Positions 27,291-37,007 of a stretch of DNA of 64,000 nt are shown here, in pieces; position 1 is the stretch's first letter, and every line of letters starts with the position of its first letter. The stretch is from the NCBI GenBank assembly GCA_009841615.1, contig VXLL01000003.1, positions 1 to 64,000 on the forward strand. Reading direction: 5' to 3'. Position numbers and translations under genes: made by a program. The DNA is from Gammaproteobacteria bacterium. Its GTDB lineage: Bacteria > Pseudomonadota > Gammaproteobacteria > Pseudomonadales > Azotimanducaceae. The notes under the pieces are model-generated. The model did no database searches and was not told the origin of the DNA. It saw only the letters and a list, made by a program, of their open reading frames with translations.

Positions 27291-28262
27291 ATGAAAGAAC
27301 CACTTCGCATAACGGTGACTGGCGCGGCCGGACAAATCGGTTACGCTATGCTGTTTCGTATTGCCGCTGGCGAGATGCTTGGGATTGATCAACCAATAAT
27401 TCTGCAACTCCTCGAAATACCGCCGGCGATGAACGCTCTAGATGGCGTAGTGATGGAATTGCAAGACTGTGCATTTCCGTTGCTGCGAAGAGTTGTGCCG
27501 ACCTCACAGCCCGAGGAAGCTTTTTCTGGTGCAGATTTTGTACTCTTGGTCGGCGCTCGTCCCCGTGGCCCGGGAATGGAACGGAAAGACTTATTGGAAG
27601 CAAATGGTGCCATCTTTACGGGTCAAGGTAAAGCGATTAACGACTACGCTTCAAAGAGTGTTAAAGTTCTTGTGGTAGGGAATCCTGCAAATACCAACTG
27701 CTTAATCGCAGCACATAATGCCAGAGATCTACCACCAGAGCAGTTTAGTTCGATGACGATTCTTGATCACAATCGTGCGACTGCGTTATTGGCGGAACGT
27801 ACCAGTGTCCATATAGACGCAGTCGAAAACCTCGCAGTATGGGGAAACCATTCGGCAACAATGTTTCCGGAACTGCTTTCTGCGACGGTTGGGGGTACGC
27901 CTGCATTGGAACTTGTCGACTTTGAATGGTATCGAGACCAATTTATCCCAACAGTTCAACAACGAGGTGCAGAAATTATTCGGGCGCGGGGTAGTTCAAG
28001 TGCAGCATCGGCTGCCAACGCGGCTATAGAACACATGCGTCTCTGGAGCTTGGGCACGAACACCGTTACTAGCATGGGGACTGTGAGTCGTGGAGACTAT
28101 GACATTGCCGAGGGTATCGTGTACTCATTCCCGGTCAGTTGTAGTGGAGGAAAAATAGAGATCGATAAAACTCGTACTTTGGACGACTTTTGCGTTGACC
28201 GATTGCGATTAACAGAAAAAGAACTGTTGGAAGAGCGCGACGCCATCAAACATTTACTGTAA
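27291..28262 (+). CDS. mdh: Malate dehydrogenase
   Basis: 323 residues. It oxidises malate to oxaloacetate with NAD in the citric acid cycle. N-terminal Rossmann motif [11 protein letters not shown], the mobile loop [14 protein letters not shown] with substrate Arg, [16 protein letters not shown], and the catalytic His in [12 protein letters not shown] (~187). The sequence belongs to the type found in Burkholderia/Xanthomonas and cytosolic enzymes rather than Escherichia Mdh. Confidence 0.96.
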   Translation: MKEPLRITVTGAAGQIGYAMLFRIAAGEMLGIDQPIILQLLEIPPAMNALDGVVMELQDCAFPLLRRVVPTSQPEEAFSGADFVLLVGARPRGPGMERKDLLEANGAIFTGQGKAINDYASKSVKVLVVGNPANTNCLIAAHNARDLPPEQFSSMTILDHNRATALLAERTSVHIDAVENLAVWGNHSATMFPELLSATVGGTPALELVDFEWYRDQFIPTVQQRGAEIIRARGSSSAASAANAAIEHMRLWSLGTNTVTSMGTVSRGDYDIAEGIVYSFPVSCSGGKIEIDKTRTLDDFCVDRLRLTEKELLEERDAIKHLL

Positions 28263-28419
28263 GATTGAGCTTGTTTGGGAGCATCTTTACCCACAGCGAC
28301 ATTTTCTTGGATAAAATCACAGTTTAACAAAGTTGAACATCAAACACATCAACCTTTGACGAGGTTCTGATGCACGATGTCAACTGTCACGGATTGACGA
28401 CTCGACTCACGGAGGAGAT

Positions 28420-29214
28420 ATGAAAACTCACTCTTTAACTCCCCAGTTACAACTCATTATTGGCGCGTTGCTGTTCGCGCTTGCATCGTCCGCGTCTGCA
28501 GAGGGATTGTTTTACTTCGGTAGTGGTATTGGGCTCGAAAACTTTAAAGCAAGGTACGACAAGCGCGCAGATACAGATTTGTTTCCTACGTTGTCGCTCA
28601 ACGACCTCGTATTCAGCGACCGAGATGGTGGTGATGGTACCCCCTACAGCCTTAACGCTTTCACTGGGATTCGCATTGGTCTACATAAGCGGGGACTCTG
28701 GTTTGGAGTACAGACGGAGACGGTTCTTAGAAGCGATGTTGTTGAAGGACGCTTAGCTGGTGTCGGGAAGACCACCGATGGCTACGAGATCTCGAATCTA
28801 CTGGAACAGAACTGGAGTTTAAGAACTGATCGAGACCGGTCTCTAGTTGTCCGCGTGGGTACGGTTGTCAGTTTTCTAGGTTTGTTAGACTTTTCGCCAT
28901 ACTTAATCGCCGGCGTACGTGAGCTCGAGGTCTCATTTGAGCGTACTTTAGAGATTTGTGGTACTAAACTCATTTGTCAACCGGGGGAACAGAGTACTAT
29001 AACTACAGAACGGCGTACTCCCTCTCTTCGTCACATGGTCGTTGGTCTGGGGATAGAAAAGTTTATTGGCGAGAAAACTTCCCTATCCTTTGAAGCTCGA
29101 TACTCTAGTGAAGATGACGACAGTTGGGAAGAGTCTACCAACGACATTGCTACTCCGTCAAGTCTGTCTACGGACTCCTACGATGTGTCGTTGAAATTCT
29201 CGATATACTTGTGA
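28420..29214 (+). CDS. Predicted outer-membrane beta-barrel protein
   Basis: 264 residues. A strong ribosome site (GGAGGAG, 28411-28417) precedes the ATG. A signal peptide ends near ASSASAEG (~28). The mature part alternates short beta-strand stretches with charged turns, has a Cys pair (EICGTKLICQPGE) that could form a loop disulfide, and ends SYDVSLKFSIYL, like a barrel's last strand though Leu rather than Phe is terminal. No specific family is recognised. Confidence 0.6.
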   Translation: MKTHSLTPQLQLIIGALLFALASSASAEGLFYFGSGIGLENFKARYDKRADTDLFPTLSLNDLVFSDRDGGDGTPYSLNAFTGIRIGLHKRGLWFGVQTETVLRSDVVEGRLAGVGKTTDGYEISNLLEQNWSLRTDRDRSLVVRVGTVVSFLGLLDFSPYLIAGVRELEVSFERTLEICGTKLICQPGEQSTITTERRTPSLRHMVVGLGIEKFIGEKTSLSFEARYSSEDDDSWEESTNDIATPSSLSTDSYDVSLKFSIYL

Positions 29215-29215
29215 G

Positions 29216-30313
29216 TTATGTGCTAACGACGTCTTGCGTTTGCGTTTGAGGCAGCTTTAAATTGTTCCAGAAAAAGCAAGCTACATTACCACGGGCGGAT
29301 GCTTGTTCTAGCGGTGGAGCCTCCTCCGAGCAACGAGGTTGGGCATATCGACAGCGGGTGTGAAAGCGACAACCCTCAGGGGGTTGGATCGGCGAAGGAA
29401 CGTCCCCTTTTAAGATGATTCGATCGGGCCGTCGGGTTGGATCTGCAATAGGAATCGCGGAGATCAATGCTTGTGTGTAAGGATGCCTTGGCGCAAGGTA
29501 TATGTTCTCAGAAGTACTAGTTTCCACGATGTTTCCAAGATACATAACTGCGATTTTATCGGAGACGTGCTTGACAACAGCTAAGTCGTGAGCAATAAAA
29601 ATTAGAGCAAGATCCATTTCTTTTTGTAGATCAAGTAACAAGTTTACTATTTGCGATTGAACCGATACATCGAGTGCAGACACGGCTTCGTCACACACTA
29701 TTAGTTTTGGTTTAAGTGCGATGGCTCTAGCGATGCCGATACGTTGTCTTTGTCCTCCGGAAAATTCGTGAGGGTAACGATTTGCAGCAGATTCATCCAG
29801 CCCAACTCGATTCAATAGTTCGTAGACTTTTTTTTCTCTCTCGGCTTTCGGACTGAGTTTCTTTTGTTGTTTTGCGTCCTCTTTCCTAGCTAGTTTTTCC
29901 GTTTGTTTCCTCTCGGCGTTTAAACCTCGTTTGTGAATGATAAAAGGTTCAGACAAAATTTTGCGTACAGTGTGGCGACTGTTTAACGATTCGAACGGGT
30001 CTTGGAAAATGATCTGTACATCTCGCCGCAAAGCGCGTAGTTCTCTGCGATTCATGCGAACAATGTCACGTCCTTCAAAAATCACCGAACCTTCAGTAGG
30101 TCGTATCAGTCGTAGCAAGGTTTTCCCGACGGTGCTTTTACCGCAACCAGACTCTCCTACAAGACCGAGAGTCTCGCCACGTTTCAATGTAAATGAGACA
30201 TTGTCCACTGCATGTACTTGTCCGACGGAAACTGGAATGACGCCCCGCTTGACTGGGAAAAATTTGGTTAGTCCATGGACTTCAAGCAAATGAGGATGCG
30301 CTTCGTCGTTCAT
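29216..30313 (-). CDS. OppF/DppF-type peptide ABC transporter ATPase
   Basis: 365 residues from the ATG at 30313, which overlaps the OppD-like stop as ATGA. Walker A GESGCGKST (53-61), Q-loop FQDPFESLNSRHTV, signature FSGGQRQR, Walker B LIVCDEAVSALDVS, and the C-terminal oligopeptide-type module with cysteines (GCRFHTRCRYAQPRCSEE). Between Q-loop and signature, residues ~131-160 are an extra Lys/Glu/Ala-rich insert absent from standard OppF. No permease or binding protein gene is adjacent. Confidence 0.88.
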   Translation of the reverse strand: MNDEAHPHLLEVHGLTKFFPVKRGVIPVSVGQVHAVDNVSFTLKRGETLGLVGESGCGKSTVGKTLLRLIRPTEGSVIFEGRDIVRMNRRELRALRRDVQIIFQDPFESLNSRHTVRKILSEPFIIHKRGLNAERKQTEKLARKEDAKQQKKLSPKAEREKKVYELLNRVGLDESAANRYPHEFSGGQRQRIGIARAIALKPKLIVCDEAVSALDVSVQSQIVNLLLDLQKEMDLALIFIAHDLAVVKHVSDKIAVMYLGNIVETSTSENIYLAPRHPYTQALISAIPIADPTRRPDRIILKGDVPSPIQPPEGCRFHTRCRYAQPRCSEEAPPLEQASARGNVACFFWNNLKLPQTQTQDVVST

Positions 30314-31299
30314 TGAACTTGCTCGACTGAGTCTTGCCAAAAGTGGCATGCGACGCTTCTCGCGTCCTTTGCGTCAAAATACTTGGGTACTTCTGTTGCA
30401 CATAGTTGTTGAGCGCGTTCACAACGATTACGAAAACGGCACCCAGAAGGCATGTTGGCAAAGCTAGGCACCATTCCTCTTATGGTCTTCAGTTGGGTTT
30501 TTGGAATACCGACTAAAGATGGAATCGAATCGAGTAAACCTTGTGTGTAGGGATGAAGTGGTTGGGCAAACAACTCCAACGCCGTCGCTTCTTCCGCGAC
30601 TCTACCAGCATACATAACTACCACTCGATCGGCAATTTCAGCTATGACAGCTAAATCGTGTGTTATAAAAATTACCGCCATCCCATTTTCACGTTGTAAT
30701 TCTGCGATCAATTCCAGAATTTGTGCTTGAATCGTCACATCTAGTGCGGTAGTTGGTTCGTCTGCGATCAGGATGTCGGGTACGTGAATTAATGCCATCG
30801 CGATCATTACTCGCTGGCGCATCCCACCAGATAGTTGATGCGGATATTCCGTTAGTCGTTGTCGAGGCTCTGGAATACCAACTCGATCTAACAATTCGAC
30901 GCTGATCTTGAGTTGTTCGTCTTTACTGGTTTCCGGACGGTGGAGTTGAAGAGATTCCATTAACTGACGCCCAACGCGCTGGACGGGGTTAAGAGCTGTC
31001 ATCGGCTCCTGGAAGATCATCGATATCTTGCGACCTCGAATACTTCGCATTTGCTCAGGTCGGTATGACAGGAGATTGTCGCCACCAAAGATGATTTGAC
31101 CACCAGTGACGCGTCCCGCCGGTTTGGGAAGCAGTCCCATGATAGCTAAAGAGGTAACGCTCTTACCACATCCAGACTCACCTACGACGCCTAAAGTTTC
31201 ACCCTTGGCTAACTGAAAAACGACATTATCTAGAACCTCTACTGTCGCTTCATCTGTATCGAACGATACCGATAGATTCTGGACTTCTAATAGGGACAT
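30310..31299 (-). CDS. OppD/DppD-type peptide ABC transporter ATPase
   Basis: 329 residues. Walker A GESGCGKS (~40-47), Q-loop FQEPMTALNPV, signature LSGGMRQR, Walker B LIADEPTTALDVT, H-loop THDLAVIAE, and the C-terminal Cys-containing module (GCRFRNRCERAQQLC). It pairs with the OppF-like protein to energise uptake of peptides or similar solutes. The permease and periplasmic receptor must be encoded elsewhere. Confidence 0.9.
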   Translation of the reverse strand: MSLLEVQNLSVSFDTDEATVEVLDNVVFQLAKGETLGVVGESGCGKSVTSLAIMGLLPKPAGRVTGGQIIFGGDNLLSYRPEQMRSIRGRKISMIFQEPMTALNPVQRVGRQLMESLQLHRPETSKDEQLKISVELLDRVGIPEPRQRLTEYPHQLSGGMRQRVMIAMALIHVPDILIADEPTTALDVTIQAQILELIAELQRENGMAVIFITHDLAVIAEIADRVVVMYAGRVAEEATALELFAQPLHPYTQGLLDSIPSLVGIPKTQLKTIRGMVPSFANMPSGCRFRNRCERAQQLCATEVPKYFDAKDARSVACHFWQDSVEQVQ

Positions 31300-31487
31300 T
31301 AATGCAGCGGGGTACGACTATTGGGTCAACGCGAACGAAAGTAGTTGACGCTGATCGTTGTTAGTTGAAGTAGGCTAATCATATGAGGTATTGTGCTGAA
31401 AGTGAGTTTATCGTCGAATATCGGTTCATCGAACCAACATGGACACGTTTCGATGAAAGGCTACGCGAACGTCCGAAAACGTTCTCT

Positions 31488-32363
31488 TCACTGAAGTTCA
31501 AAATCTGCAGAAACTGCGCAATGATCCGGGTGGTCCGCAATTCTTGGTCCCTCACGAAACGAGTTTTTAACCAACAATGACCCGTTTAAGTCGCCAACAA
31601 CAATGTGGTCGATAAACTCGGAAAAGAGTGGATGACATTTTGACCCGCCGGCACTTGTCAACAATTCAAGCTTTTGATCTTTGGTATTGAGCATGGTCCA
31701 TCCCCAGTCCTCTGGTAATGCGAGTCGGCGATTAAAATCGCCCAAGATTGCAAAGGATTCATTCGCATCGAGACGTGCGTCGCGCCACTTGACCAATATC
31801 TCGAACTGAGTTTTTAAGTCTGCACAGTGAGTATCTTTCTGTTCATCTTCGTCTTCGGTGTTGCTCCAGCAGCCCGGGACTAGGTGAACGTTAAGTAAAC
31901 GCAGATTTGAATCTGATTTAATCGAAATGTCGGTACCCCATCGGTGAAAATTGTGACCCAGACCCAGTTCTTCTACATCATCATGTCGTTCGTAATCAAT
32001 ACCTTTGCGAATCGCAAATCCTGTTGCGATGTGTTGTCGAAAACGACCTGGTGCCTCAAAGCACTCCAAGGTCGCTTCCTGCTGTGGTCGCTTCGACAGT
32101 TCAAGATTCCACTCTTTAGCAGAAAACACTGTCTCTGCAGCTACTAAATCCTTGACTTCTTGAAACGCAACTACATCAAACGCTTGTTTTCGAACCGATT
32201 GCCTCATGAGTTCATAGTCGGCAACAGTACGGTTAATGCAACCTTCGGATCCATCCGCATTTAAATGTTCCAAGTTCCAAGCTGCGATGCGTAGTGGATC
32301 AGCTACCACACAATTACAAAGCACCATCACAGTACTTGAAATCGTAGCGAGAAGCCGAGTCAC
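31488..32363 (-). CDS. Secreted endonuclease/exonuclease/phosphatase (EEP) family protein
   Basis: 291 residues. A signal peptide (1-~21, ..NCVVADPL) points to the periplasm or outside. EEP-fold catalytic motifs are visible: AAWNLEHL (Asn), VVAFQEVKD (Glu, metal), LLNVHLVPG, AILGDFNRR (Asp/Asn) and SEFIDHIV...IADHPDHCAV (final Asp-His). A nuclease or phosphodiesterase is likely; substrate unknown. Cysteines at CINRT, CFEA, GCWS, THCAD and SKCHP suggest disulfides. Divergent from ppx. Confidence 0.78.
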   Translation of the reverse strand: MTRLLATISSTVMVLCNCVVADPLRIAAWNLEHLNADGSEGCINRTVADYELMRQSVRKQAFDVVAFQEVKDLVAAETVFSAKEWNLELSKRPQQEATLECFEAPGRFRQHIATGFAIRKGIDYERHDDVEELGLGHNFHRWGTDISIKSDSNLRLLNVHLVPGCWSNTEDEDEQKDTHCADLKTQFEILVKWRDARLDANESFAILGDFNRRLALPEDWGWTMLNTKDQKLELLTSAGGSKCHPLFSEFIDHIVVGDLNGSLLVKNSFREGPRIADHPDHCAVSADFELQ

Positions 32364-32490
32364 AAAGCGATGTCTAAGAGTACGTTGTGCACAGAAATAA
32401 TATTGTAGTTCGAGGACTCTTTTGTGCTAGGCCATTTCCGATTTACCATGGAGTTGCACTGCCTCGTATTGTCATTGACGGAGCAATTTT

Positions 32491-34029
32491 TTGCAACTGA
32501 TTGAAAACCAACCTGTACGTGAGTATCCAGATTTACTGGGTACCCTTGAACCATTTGCCGCGCTTGACCTTGGTTCCAACAATTTTCACGTAATAATTGC
32601 GATGGAACGTCCAAACAATCGTTGGCAGATCATTGACCGGCACAAAGAACTCACACGACTTGCACAGGGTATCGAAGAAACGCGAGTCATCAGTAGGCAA
32701 TCGCTAAATCGAGCACTACGAGCTTTAGAACGCGTGAGCCAGCGTATTCGTAGTCTACCCAAACGCAACGTGAGAGTAGTCGGAACTCATACCCTTCGGA
32801 CTGCCGAAAATGCGAGTGAGTTCATTCGTCAGGGTGAAGCGGTGCTTGGTCATCGGATCGAAGTGATCAGTGGTAGAGAAGAGGCGAGACTAATCTATCT
32901 GGGAGCATCTCATTCTTTTGAACACCGATCCCGTAATCGATTAGTCATTGACATTGGTGGTGGTAGTACCGAGATCGTACAGGGAACTCAATTTCAACCA
33001 AATGTACTGCGAAGTTTTCACATTGGCTGCATCTCAATGACGGACAAATGTTTTGCAGACGGGAAGATCTCTGCAAAACGGTTCCGTCGCGCTCGAGACC
33101 TAGCACTTGATGAATTGCAACCGTTTCGGTTTATGTTTCGTTCACAACCTTGGGAGGTCGCAGTAGGGACGAGTGGTACCCTCCAAGCATTGCAATTTGC
33201 TATGAACGGGTTGTACTCGGCAAAGTTAATCACCCAAGTTGCGCTTGCGGAACTAATACAAAAGCTTTGTGACCTCGGGCACGCTGAAAAAATCTCCGAG
33301 GACATTTGCAACCAGAATCGCGCTCCGGTTTTCGCCGGTGGTGTAGCGATTGTGGATGCGATAATGCAGACACTGGGTATGGACGAGTTGCATGTAACCG
33401 ACGGGGCTTTGCGTGAGGGAGTCTTGTACGACCTACTAGGTCGGTCGCAACATAACGATGTTCGCGAGACTTCCATACAAGATCTCGTTTCGCGCTTTCA
33501 CATTGACGCAAAACACAGTCAGCGGGTTTCGGAAACCGCTTTGGATTTGTTCCAGCAGGTGCAGCAAGCTTGGGCATTAGATGAACGAGAGGAAAAGAAT
33601 CTCTTACGTTGGGCGGCGCTGTTGCATGAAATTGGGATGGATATATCGCACTCTAAATATCACCGACACGGTGAATATTTGTTGCAACATCTCGATTTAG
33701 CCGGTTTTTCTCAGAGTGAACAGCGGCGGTTAGCCATCTTAGTACGTGCACATCGCCGGCGATTTCCTTTAGAGCTCTTTGTTGAGAATACAGCGTTATC
33801 GAAGCTCGCAAGTTTATTGCGCCTCGCAACTGTGCTTAGGAGGAATCGATCGGATGACTCAGCACCGCCTTATTGCCTCGACGTTAATGATTCTGGTCTT
33901 GAATTGAAGTTACCCCGAGACTGGTTGCGCGATCATCGACTAACTTTAATGGACCTCCAACGAGAAGTGGCGTATATGCGATCTGCGCCTTATCAATTGA
34001 CACTCTCGTTGATCAACAGTTCCAAATGA
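32491..34029 (+). CDS. ppx: Exopolyphosphatase / guanosine-pentaphosphatase family (Ppx/GppA)
   Basis: 512 residues from a TTG at 32491, preceded by GGAG at good spacing. It degrades polyphosphate from its ends. Actin-like ASKHA fold: DLGSNNFHVIIA phosphate-1 loop (~28-39), ISGREEARLIYLGA, DIGGGSTEIV, then a C-terminal HD-type helical domain (LLHEIGMDISHSKYHRHGEYLL). It is convergent with ppk, 15 bases apart, so enzymes that make and break polyphosphate are neighbours, as in Pseudomonas. Confidence 0.93.
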   Translation: MQLIENQPVREYPDLLGTLEPFAALDLGSNNFHVIIAMERPNNRWQIIDRHKELTRLAQGIEETRVISRQSLNRALRALERVSQRIRSLPKRNVRVVGTHTLRTAENASEFIRQGEAVLGHRIEVISGREEARLIYLGASHSFEHRSRNRLVIDIGGGSTEIVQGTQFQPNVLRSFHIGCISMTDKCFADGKISAKRFRRARDLALDELQPFRFMFRSQPWEVAVGTSGTLQALQFAMNGLYSAKLITQVALAELIQKLCDLGHAEKISEDICNQNRAPVFAGGVAIVDAIMQTLGMDELHVTDGALREGVLYDLLGRSQHNDVRETSIQDLVSRFHIDAKHSQRVSETALDLFQQVQQAWALDEREEKNLLRWAALLHEIGMDISHSKYHRHGEYLLQHLDLAGFSQSEQRRLAILVRAHRRRFPLELFVENTALSKLASLLRLATVLRRNRSDDSAPPYCLDVNDSGLELKLPRDWLRDHRLTLMDLQREVAYMRSAPYQLTLSLINSSK

Positions 34030-34044
34030 GTTTCGTATCTGAAA

Positions 34045-36108
34045 TTAGCCAAGCTGCGTTAACAACTCGGATTGCGCGCTAAGCTGTTCTGTTTCGGCCT
34101 CGAGAGGAAAATAGGTTCCGTCCGCTTGCAATATCCACGCTTGAGTGTTGTCGTGTAAGTAAAGTTCTAGACTCTCGTTATGCACTCTTTCTGCTAAGTC
34201 ACGATCGAGGATGGGAAAGCCGGTCTCCACTCTAGCAAAAAAGTTTCTAGCCATCCAGTCCGCACTAGAAAGATAGGTTTGTGGATTCCCTCCATTTTCA
34301 AAGTGAAAGACTCTCGAATGTTCTAAAAATCGACCGACAATAGAACGTACTTCAATGTTCTCTGAAATTCCTGGGATTTGTGGTCTCAACGCGCAAATTC
34401 CTCGTACGATGAGTTTGACTTCCACACCGGCTTGTGCCGCGCGATAGAGCTCTTTGATAATGTTCTCCTCGACGAGAGCGTTCATTTTGGCGATGATCCC
34501 ACTCGGCCTACCGGCTTCTTTGTGTGCAATTTCTTGGCGAATGTGTTCAACCATCGCATCGTACAGCGTAAACGGCGATTGAAGGAGCTTTTTCAACTTG
34601 TCAGAATGTCCTGTCGAAACTATTTGTCGAAACAGTTGTTGGACATCTTCTCCAATCTCGGGATTACACGTAATCAGTCCATAGTCAGTGTAGATTCGTG
34701 CCGTATCGGCGTGGTAATTCCCTGTAGCAATATGCACGTATCGTCGTAAACCGTCTCGCTCACGCCGCATTACCAACAACATTTTGGCATGTGTTTTGTA
34801 ACCGACCACGCCGTAGACAACTTGTGCACCCGCGGCTTGAAGTTTAGTTGCAAGCTCTATGTTGTCGGCTTCATCAAAGCGAGCGCGCAGTTCAATCACT
34901 ACCAACACTTCCTTACCACTTGCAGCGGCGTTTGTCAATGCTTGTACGACCGCGGAATTTACCCCCGTACGGTATAGTGTTTGACGAATCGCGATCACGT
35001 CTGCATCGTTCGCGGCTTGACGAAGAAAGTCAAGCACCGGAGTAAAGGACTCGAACGGATGATGTAGAAGTATGTCGTTTTTGCGAATTACGGCAAAAAG
35101 GTCATTGGCTTTTCGTATGTGCTTGGGGATACTCGGTGTGAACTCGCGAAACTTGAGGTCCCGCCGGTCGACTAAGTCTGGGACCTGATTTAAACGCATC
35201 AGATTTACGGGACCTTCGCAAGAGTAGACAGCACTCTTAGCAAGCCCAAATTGCGAACGTAAGAAATCGCGTTCATATTCCGGACACGCACTATCGATTT
35301 CAAGCCGAACTTCATCTCCGAATCGTCGTCCTGGTAATTCTCCTTCAAGCGCATGACGAAGATCGGTGATTTCTTCTTCATCTACCCACAGATCGCTGTT
35401 TCTAGTGACCCGAAACTGATGGCATCCAGATACCTTCATTCCATGAAACAGTTCGTCTACATGCGCATGGATAATCGAAGACAGGAAGACGAAGTCCCAT
35501 TCATGAGAAGCAATCTCTTCTGGTAAGCGAATTAGTCTTGGTAGTGATCGAGGTGCATGGACTACAGCCATCCGACCCGGACGACCGAATGCGTCTTGTC
35601 CCTCCAAGGTTACTACAAAATTGAGAATTTTGTTCAATAATCGTGGGAAGGGATGAGCGGGATCGAGTCCGATTGGATTTAGAACTGGTGAGAGTTCTCG
35701 TACAAAATAGTCATGAACCCAGTTCTTCTGCTTGTCGTCCCATTCATGTCGCCGGAGGAAATATATCCCTTCCGCGCGCAGTTCCGGAATAAGCTGTTCG
35801 TTCAGTACCCGGTATTGTTCGTCGACGAGCGTTTGTACTTCAATCGAAATTTGAGCTAGTTGCTCCTGAGGTGTCAGGTTGTCGGGACCGCGCTGTGTAG
35901 ACCCGTATTCAACTTGTTGTATGAGTCCGGCGACCCGAATTTCAAAAAATTCGTCTAGATTGGAACTTGAGATACAGAGATATCGTAAGCGTTCCAGAAG
36001 GGGATAGCTCGAGCGACGTGCTTGCGCGAGTACACGTCGATTGAACTGAAGCAAAGACAGCTCCCGATTAATAAATAATTCCGGCCGGTCTAATTCAGTT
36101 TCGCTCAA
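34045..36108 (-). CDS. ppk: Polyphosphate kinase 1
   Basis: 687 residues, standard PPK1 length. It makes polyphosphate from ATP. N-terminal FINRELSLLQFNRRVL, the ALTNAAASGKEVLVVIELRARFDEADNI block, GYKTHAKMLLVMRRE, the YVHIATGNYHADTARIYTD stretch with the phosphorylated His, and SADWMARN near the end. Antiparallel to ppx. Confidence 0.97.
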   Translation of the reverse strand: MSETELDRPELFINRELSLLQFNRRVLAQARRSSYPLLERLRYLCISSSNLDEFFEIRVAGLIQQVEYGSTQRGPDNLTPQEQLAQISIEVQTLVDEQYRVLNEQLIPELRAEGIYFLRRHEWDDKQKNWVHDYFVRELSPVLNPIGLDPAHPFPRLLNKILNFVVTLEGQDAFGRPGRMAVVHAPRSLPRLIRLPEEIASHEWDFVFLSSIIHAHVDELFHGMKVSGCHQFRVTRNSDLWVDEEEITDLRHALEGELPGRRFGDEVRLEIDSACPEYERDFLRSQFGLAKSAVYSCEGPVNLMRLNQVPDLVDRRDLKFREFTPSIPKHIRKANDLFAVIRKNDILLHHPFESFTPVLDFLRQAANDADVIAIRQTLYRTGVNSAVVQALTNAAASGKEVLVVIELRARFDEADNIELATKLQAAGAQVVYGVVGYKTHAKMLLVMRRERDGLRRYVHIATGNYHADTARIYTDYGLITCNPEIGEDVQQLFRQIVSTGHSDKLKKLLQSPFTLYDAMVEHIRQEIAHKEAGRPSGIIAKMNALVEENIIKELYRAAQAGVEVKLIVRGICALRPQIPGISENIEVRSIVGRFLEHSRVFHFENGGNPQTYLSSADWMARNFFARVETGFPILDRDLAERVHNESLELYLHDNTQAWILQADGTYFPLEAETEQLSAQSELLTQLG

Positions 36109-36559
36109 AAAAACCTCAAGTGTTCGTTAAGAGTATCGAACATGACTCCTTCCGTCGCCGAAGACTCAGGGGATCATTTCTAGATAGAACCACAAGCGCA
36201 GTGCAAAAGTTCACTACGCACCAACATCTGGTTGGTGAGTATCCCGATTTGATGGACAGATTGGCTCTTTGGTACTCTGTGACTAGCTGATTTTAGGGAA
36301 AATCTTGAGTAAGGGCTCTTCATCAAGCCAAAGCGCAACGCACCAAATACCGTACTTAGTCTGGATTAAATCTCTTATGCGTTTGTATGTGTTGCGCAAT
36401 CTGTTCTACTGCTTAAGAACACGCGAATTTAACTCATTTTGTTGATTTCGGTAAGCTCATGAGACTCAGCTGTTACGAGAATCTCGAAGTCTTGGAAAGT
36501 CGTTCGCAGATACAATAGACGTAACTTTGTGGTATAGAAGAAAGTGCTCAGTTTAGAAG
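36109..36559. other. Gene-free stretch with a possible relic of the ppx start
   Basis: No intact gene. On the plus strand from GTG 36202 a 29-codon frame reads MQKFTTHQHLVGEYPDLMDRL... and then stops. It resembles the ppx N-terminus (MQ..NQPVREYPDLL): GTGAGTATCC(A/C)GATTT is shared with one mismatch. A 7-bp hairpin CACCAAC/GTTGGTG is at 36219-36237. The rest shows nothing I recognise. Confidence 0.35.
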
Positions 36560-36955
36560 ATGTCAGTATTTTTAGGTTTCTCATTTTTTCGTTTTCATCG
36601 TCGCCGGACCAAAATACTTGCGATTTACGAATCTTTTTTGACATCTTCGAAGCGTCGGCTGCATCCGCTAGAGATCGGTCGGCAAAGTGGTATGCACACC
36701 TTAGACGTGATGAAGGTATTATCGAGCACGCCAGAGATCTTTCTTAGGGTTCCAGGGAGCGGGTCCAAAGGCATAGACTTGTATGCTTTACGTCCATCCA
36801 TCGTCGTACAAAATAGCGATGAGGTTCTAGCCTATGTCAATCGATTGGCGCGACGGGATCGAATCTTGTATTACTCTTTGATAGTTCTTGTTCTCGCAGT
36901 AATCGTAGTGGCCGGACTACGAAGTATCGCGTTTGTCCGCTTTTGGTTTGAATAG
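36560..36955 (+). CDS. Small protein with C-terminal membrane helix, function unknown
   Basis: 131 residues. The N-terminal ~75 residues are basic (FFRFHRRRTKILAIYESFLTSSKRR), then PLEIGRQSGMHTLDVMKVLSSTPEIFLRVPG looks like a small helix-turn-helix fold. One membrane helix lies at ~103-123 (YYSLIVLVLAVIVVAGL), so it is an inner-membrane protein with its N-terminus likely in the cytoplasm. I recognise no named family. It is convergent with the Smr gene. Confidence 0.6.
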   Translation: MSVFLGFSFFRFHRRRTKILAIYESFLTSSKRRLHPLEIGRQSGMHTLDVMKVLSSTPEIFLRVPGSGSKGIDLYALRPSIVVQNSDEVLAYVNRLARRDRILYYSLIVLVLAVIVVAGLRSIAFVRFWFE

Positions 36956-37007
36956 ACGCAGTTTATTCCTATCGGTTCCCGTTTGGACCCACAATATTTG
37001 AACACTA

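Noticed and set aside
31383-31580. 65-codon frame on the plus strand between oppD and the EEP gene
   Set aside because: It overlaps the EEP gene end by about 90 bases, has no ribosome site and no recognisable domain.
36219-36237. 7-bp hairpin CACCAAC/GTTGGTG upstream of ppk
   Set aside because: No T-run follows and no partner site exists elsewhere; it falls in the possible ppx relic and is likely chance.
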